A DNA stretch of 32,295 bases from Campylobacterales bacterium (GTDB lineage: Bacteria; Campylobacterota; Campylobacteria; Campylobacterales; QNZT01), in assembly GCA_027084135.1 (NCBI GenBank), contig JALWLO010000105.1:1-32295 (forward strand), in the 5' to 3' direction. Under the pieces are notes generated by a model. The model did not search any database, was not told the DNA's origin, and saw only the letters and a program-made list of their open reading frames with translations. Below are positions 28,291-32,295 of the stretch, piece by piece. Every line of letters begins with the position of its first letter. Position 1 is the stretch's first letter. Position numbers and translations under genes: made by a program.

Positions 28291-28730
28291 TACCCCACAA
28301 ATCTTTTACTCTCTTAGTACTAACCCTACTATTCCTCCTCTCTTTTAATGCGTGTAGTGTTAAATACGGAACGACCTATCAAGTTAGTACTACAACACGA
28401 AACCACTCATATCTCTACAAAGTAACCGAAATTAACCGTATATCAAGAGGTCCACACAATATCGATGGAATTTTGCCTTTTCCCCAGATTGATAAACGGT
28501 ACTATCTTTTTGAAACAAAAAAACTTGGTTGGATTAAAGGCACAGAAGTGAAATTTTATACTTATGATCAAGAAGGCAATATTGGCTATAGATACAACTA
28601 TTACGATATAAACAACAGCTACTTTTACTTTTCAATAGATAAACTCATCATTCAAAATTTAAAAATCTGCGGCAAACACTATCCAGCTTGCTCCAAAGTA
28701 GGACTAAATAGAGAGTTTGCAATTCAATAG
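28287..28730 (+). CDS. Putative lipoprotein
   Basis: Signal peptide with lipobox LLFLLSFNACSVKYG; ATGA overlap with upstream gene. Confidence 0.65.
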   Translation: MIPHKSFTLLVLTLLFLLSFNACSVKYGTTYQVSTTTRNHSYLYKVTEINRISRGPHNIDGILPFPQIDKRYYLFETKKLGWIKGTEVKFYTYDQEGNIGYRYNYYDINNSYFYFSIDKLIIQNLKICGKHYPACSKVGLNREFAIQ

Positions 28731-28804
28731 TATTGGAAAATTATTTTCTTATAAGATAGTTTTGTATATAATCTACTCTGAAAATATTCAAAAAGGAGGA
28801 GATT

Positions 28805-29311
28805 ATGGCTGTTAGAGGAAACTCCATTATCAAAGGGATAGAGGTTGAAGAGGTGATTAAACTTCTCAACAAGGCATACGCAGATGAGTGGCTTGCATAC
28901 TATCAATACTACATCGAAGCAAAAGTGATCAAAGGTATCATGAAAGATGCGGCAATTGCCGAACTTAACCAACACGCAACAGATGAACTAAGACACGCCG
29001 ATCTGGTGGCAAACAGGATACTACAACTAGGAGGTACCCCGCTTCTAAACCCCCAAGAGTGGTTTAAAGAGACAAACTGCGGATATGAGGAGCCAAAAAA
29101 CTTCGATGTTGTCGCACTCCTTGAAGACTCTATCAAGGGTGAACAGTGTGCGATATCTACATATGCTAATATCGCTGAGATCGTAAAAGATAAAGACATT
29201 GTCACTTACGATATCGTCAGTCAAATATTGGCGGATGAAGTAGAGCATGAAGAGGATCTACAAGATTTGCACGATGATATAACGGGCTTTATCGAGAGTT
29301 TTAGGGAGTAG
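28805..29311 (+). CDS. Ferritin-like/bacterioferritin-like protein
   Basis: IKLLNKAYADEWLAYYQYYIEAKVIKG, AIAELNQHATDELRHADLVANRILQLGGTPL, QILADEVEHEEDLQDL: di-iron ferritin-like motifs; AAGGAGG RBS. Confidence 0.9.
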   Translation: MAVRGNSIIKGIEVEEVIKLLNKAYADEWLAYYQYYIEAKVIKGIMKDAAIAELNQHATDELRHADLVANRILQLGGTPLLNPQEWFKETNCGYEEPKNFDVVALLEDSIKGEQCAISTYANIAEIVKDKDIVTYDIVSQILADEVEHEEDLQDLHDDITGFIESFRE

Positions 29312-29324
29312 TACTAACTACTCC
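29305..29324. terminator. Hairpin between convergent genes, sharing TAGTACTA
   Basis: GGAGTAGT-ACTA-ACTACTCC; overlaps stop codons of both the + gene ending 29311 and the - gene ending 29318. Confidence 0.5.
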
Positions 29325-30664
29325 TTATGGTGCTCCGCTTCGTACTCAGCCTCAAAGAGCCGTCTATTTTGGATGATGATAGCAACCAACACAAAGGCGT
29401 AAACAAAAGTCGAGAGTAAAATAATCCCCACAACGATCGCTTCAAACATCTCTTTATGCTCGAAACTCTCAGGCAACATCTGAAGCATCACGATAGAGAG
29501 ACCTCCCTTTATACCGGCAAAAAGTAGCACACTCCACCATCTAAAGCCGACATCCGTCATACTCTTAAATTGGTTTGAGATAAGGGCAAATTTACCCATC
29601 ATCAACGCTCTGATAATCGTCGTTACCGCAAACATCCAAACTATCTCTACCCTATATTTCCAAAGCAGGTCGATATGTACGATACTCGCCATCGCATCAA
29701 ATAAAAGGGCATTTGCAAGAAGCGCAAGAACTGTGATATAGTTTAAGTTTTGTTTATAGCGCTCTATGGATGTGATATCTCTACTAAGTCTTCTGGTAAC
29801 CCCATAGATAAAATTGCTTGAAAAGCGCTTTTTTGCCTTATTTGCCCGGTTTAGTATCCGCTTTCCTTGTCTTGCTCTTCTATCGCTCTCTTTGAGGGAT
29901 TTGACCGTTATATGGTTTAGTGTGATGATAGAGACGATAACTGCCAAAAGTCCAGATACATGAAAGTGCTCCGCTATCTCAAACGCCAAGTAACCGGTAA
30001 AGATGATGAGCACCAACTCGCTCATCGTATCTTGGGTCTGTTGCATCAAAAATATCCCGATAAATCCAACGATCAAACCGATCGCAATAGAGAGCAGTAA
30101 AACCTTCAAAGAGATAAAGGTTATCTCAAATGCCGTGATCTGCTCACCCTGCATCATAGGCAGTGCTATAAAACTGAAGATGATAAGAGCCGTTGCATCG
30201 TTAAATAGCGACTCCCCTTCGGCAAGAATTTTGAGTTTATGAGGAACTTTGAAGCTTGAAAAGACGCTTACTACCGAGACAGGATCGGTAGCCAAAACCA
30301 TCGCAAAAAGCGCTATGATCGCTCCTATACTTAGGTGATATTCGCTAAAGAGGGTATTTGCCACGATAATCCCCGCAACTACCGATAGTACTACTGCTAC
30401 AACTGCAAGATAGAAGAGACTCCAGCCGTTTCGCTTCAGGTCATGGAGGCTTAGTTGTAGGGCATCGGAGGTGATGAGTATCGGTATCAAAAATAGTACC
30501 AACTCGGCAAAACTCTCTTGCGAAAAGAGGGTAAATTCCGGGAAGATATAGTAAAAAAGATAGCTTAAGGTTATCAGCGATATGGGTGAAGGTATCTTGA
30601 AGTGTTTTTGAGCCTCTATCGCTATAAACAAAACGGCTAGTAGCTGTAAAAGTGTCAGTATCAT
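29318..30664 (-). CDS. Cation:proton antiporter (NhaP/CPA1-like)
   Basis: Multi-spanning protein with MVLATDPVSVVSVFSSFKVPHKLKILAEGESLFNDATALIIFSF and WWSVLLFAGIKGGLSIVMLQMLP. Confidence 0.93.
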   Translation of the reverse strand: MILTLLQLLAVLFIAIEAQKHFKIPSPISLITLSYLFYYIFPEFTLFSQESFAELVLFLIPILITSDALQLSLHDLKRNGWSLFYLAVVAVVLSVVAGIIVANTLFSEYHLSIGAIIALFAMVLATDPVSVVSVFSSFKVPHKLKILAEGESLFNDATALIIFSFIALPMMQGEQITAFEITFISLKVLLLSIAIGLIVGFIGIFLMQQTQDTMSELVLIIFTGYLAFEIAEHFHVSGLLAVIVSIITLNHITVKSLKESDRRARQGKRILNRANKAKKRFSSNFIYGVTRRLSRDITSIERYKQNLNYITVLALLANALLFDAMASIVHIDLLWKYRVEIVWMFAVTTIIRALMMGKFALISNQFKSMTDVGFRWWSVLLFAGIKGGLSIVMLQMLPESFEHKEMFEAIVVGIILLSTFVYAFVLVAIIIQNRRLFEAEYEAEHHKE

Positions 30665-30668
30665 CCCT

Positions 30669-31676
30669 CTACCTTACCTCTTCTATCTTCCAAGAGAGCT
30701 CCTCACCCGCAAACATCGGTACTACCTCCCCGTAAGAGCTTGGTACTTTGAAGCTCTCCTTTGCCAAAACCACCTCTTTTTTAGGGGGAGTGATGCCGTA
30801 GATACTTTGTGCGTTATCGCTTACAAAAGGTTGTAGATTGTCAAGTTTACTATACTTATCAAATAGTTCAGCGAGTGCCGGCAAAGCGATAGGAGCGGTA
30901 AAGACTCCCGCGGCACAACCGCAAGACTCCTTTTTGCTTCGTGGATGGGGTGCGGAGTCGCTTCCAAACATCACTTTAGGATGTGCATTTAAAGCAAGCT
31001 CAAGCAGCGCTTCCCTATCTTCGTACCGCTTGGCTATCGGTTTACAAAAGAGATGCGGTTTTAGCAGACCGCCGACAACATCATCCAAAGTAATTAGCAG
31101 GTGGTGCAGGGTTATAGTTGCATAGAGATTTGGATACCTATCAAGAAGTTCGGCGCTATCTTTTGTGGTGATATGCTCCATTACTATCTTTAGCTTTGGA
31201 AAGTCGGTTGCCAACCGCTCATAAACAGTTACAAACTCCCTCTCCCGATCCATCACAAAGCCGTTACTCTCACCGTGTACTAAGAGTGGAATACCAAGCT
31301 CACTCATCGCCTCAAGCGTCATAGCGAGGTCTTTACTATCAAGACCGCTAACTCCACCCTCAGAGTTTGTCGTGATACCAGCCGGATAGAGCTTGATAGC
31401 CGTTATAAACCCTTTTACCTCTTTGAGAAAGTCATAATCATAACTATCTTTGAAAAAAAGCGTCATATATGGGATAAAGTTATCCTCTTTAGTACTAGCG
31501 TATATCTCCTCTCTATAGTTTTTTACCTGCTCTATGGTTGTAATAGGCGGTACGAGATTTGGCATGATGATAGCTCCCGCAAAACTTTTGGAACTAAGCG
31601 GTGCGACAACCTTCAACATCTCTTTATCTCGTAAGTGTAAATGCATGTCCAGCGGAGAGTGTAAGGTGATCTTCAT
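30669..31676 (-). CDS. pyrC: Dihydroorotase
   Basis: [77 protein letters not shown]. Confidence 0.96.
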   Translation of the reverse strand: MKITLHSPLDMHLHLRDKEMLKVVAPLSSKSFAGAIIMPNLVPPITTIEQVKNYREEIYASTKEDNFIPYMTLFFKDSYDYDFLKEVKGFITAIKLYPAGITTNSEGGVSGLDSKDLAMTLEAMSELGIPLLVHGESNGFVMDREREFVTVYERLATDFPKLKIVMEHITTKDSAELLDRYPNLYATITLHHLLITLDDVVGGLLKPHLFCKPIAKRYEDREALLELALNAHPKVMFGSDSAPHPRSKKESCGCAAGVFTAPIALPALAELFDKYSKLDNLQPFVSDNAQSIYGITPPKKEVVLAKESFKVPSSYGEVVPMFAGEELSWKIEEVR

Positions 31677-31697
31677 CTCAATCCTTTTTAGGATTAT

Positions 31698-31731
31698 CCC
31701 AAATTTTGCATTAGTCAGCAGAACATTTGGG
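31698..31731. mobile_element. MITE-like repeat copy E, 34-bp extreme deletion derivative
   Basis: CCCAAATTTTGCATTAGTCAGCAGAACATTTGGG; terminal repeats retained but the flanking 5-mers (ATTAT/ATAGA) do not match. Confidence 0.55.
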
Positions 31732-31762
31732 ATAGATTGAATTTATTTAGAAGTTTGATGAG

Positions 31763-31796
31763 TTAGTACTAAAGTATCGAAATACTTTAGTACTAA
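31763..31796. terminator. Perfect 15-bp hairpin of paired TAGTACTA motifs after rplT
   Basis: TTAGTACTAAAGTAT-CGAA-ATACTTTAGTACTAA, immediately downstream of the rplT stop. Confidence 0.6.
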
Positions 31797-31799
31797 AGT

Positions 31800-32150
31800 T
31801 TATAAAGCGGCTTTTGCTACCTCTACCACTTTTGCAAACGCATCAGCGTCATTCATCGCCATATCGGCTAAGATCTTTCTATCAAGCTCAACATTTGCTT
31901 GTTTCAGTCCGTGGATAAATCTTGAGTAGCTTATATCATTTAGCCTGCAAGCAGCGTTGATTCTAGTGATCCAAAGTTTTCTGAAGTCTCTCTTTTTATT
32001 TCTTCTATCTCTATATGCATAAACGAGACTTCTCTCTAACTGCTCTTTCGCTTTTCTAAAGTGTTTTCTTCTACCGCTGTAGAAACCTCTTGCTTGTTTT
32101 AGAAGCTTTTTGTGTCTTCTTCTTCTTACAAATCCTGTTTTTACTCTCAT
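31800..32150 (-). CDS. rplT: 50S ribosomal protein L20
   Basis: [69 protein letters not shown]. Confidence 0.98.
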   Translation of the reverse strand: MRVKTGFVRRRRHKKLLKQARGFYSGRRKHFRKAKEQLERSLVYAYRDRRNKKRDFRKLWITRINAACRLNDISYSRFIHGLKQANVELDRKILADMAMNDADAFAKVVEVAKAAL

Positions 32151-32236
32151 CTCTTTCCTTTACCTTTTTTCGGTGTCGCTCTTCGGCGAACTTGCCCCAC
32201 ATCGGGAGGAACGCTAACTTAACAACTCTCTTACGC

Positions 32237-32295
32237 TTACTTACCTAAAAGATCTCTAACCTCTTTTACATCACATTTTGCGACAACTTTAGGAC
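32237..32295 (-). CDS. rpmI: 50S ribosomal protein L35, C-terminal part, runs off the right edge
   Basis: Reverse-complement translation ...PKVVAKCDVKEVRDLLGK*; ends just upstream of rplT, the standard rpmI-rplT order. Confidence 0.75.
   Translation of the reverse strand, partial: PKVVAKCDVKEVRDLLGK

Noticed and set aside
1-32295. tRNA, rRNA or prophage
   Set aside because: No tRNA/rRNA-like segment was recognised by eye, and no phage structural, integrase or transposase genes were seen among the ORFs; a tRNAscan-SE/Infernal run would be needed to exclude small RNAs.

Overview
This 32.3 kb window looks chromosomal and Campylobacterota-like (Sulfurimonas/Sulfurovum-type), judged from gene content and protein wording. 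Most of it is housekeeping: purU, leuB/leuD, flgF/flgG-like genes, rpoD, hemL, folD, lepB, ilvA, dnaJ, pyrC, rplT and an edge-truncated rpmI. It also has a soxCD-soxYZ sulfur-oxidation cluster, three small toxin-antitoxin-type modules, and at the left edge a type III-like DNA methyltransferase followed by an uncalled, edge-truncated PHP-domain/TrlF-like gene. Two non-genic layers stand out. (1) The palindromic octamer TAGTACTA occurs 26 times by hand count, against roughly one expected. Several copies or close variants are arranged as perfect hairpins at gene ends, a layout resembling DNA-uptake-sequence or HIP1-type genome signatures. (2) A MITE-like repeat family is present, with CCCAAATTTTGCATTA terminal inverted repeats. 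It has five copies of 34-245 bp. Four have perfect 5-bp AT-rich target duplications, the three long copies have variable hairpin cores, and four copies sit directly upstream of ribosome-binding sites. There is also a ~132-bp direct duplication flanking a DUF4160/DUF2442 cassette. All product names come from recognising protein sequence by eye; no database searches were run.
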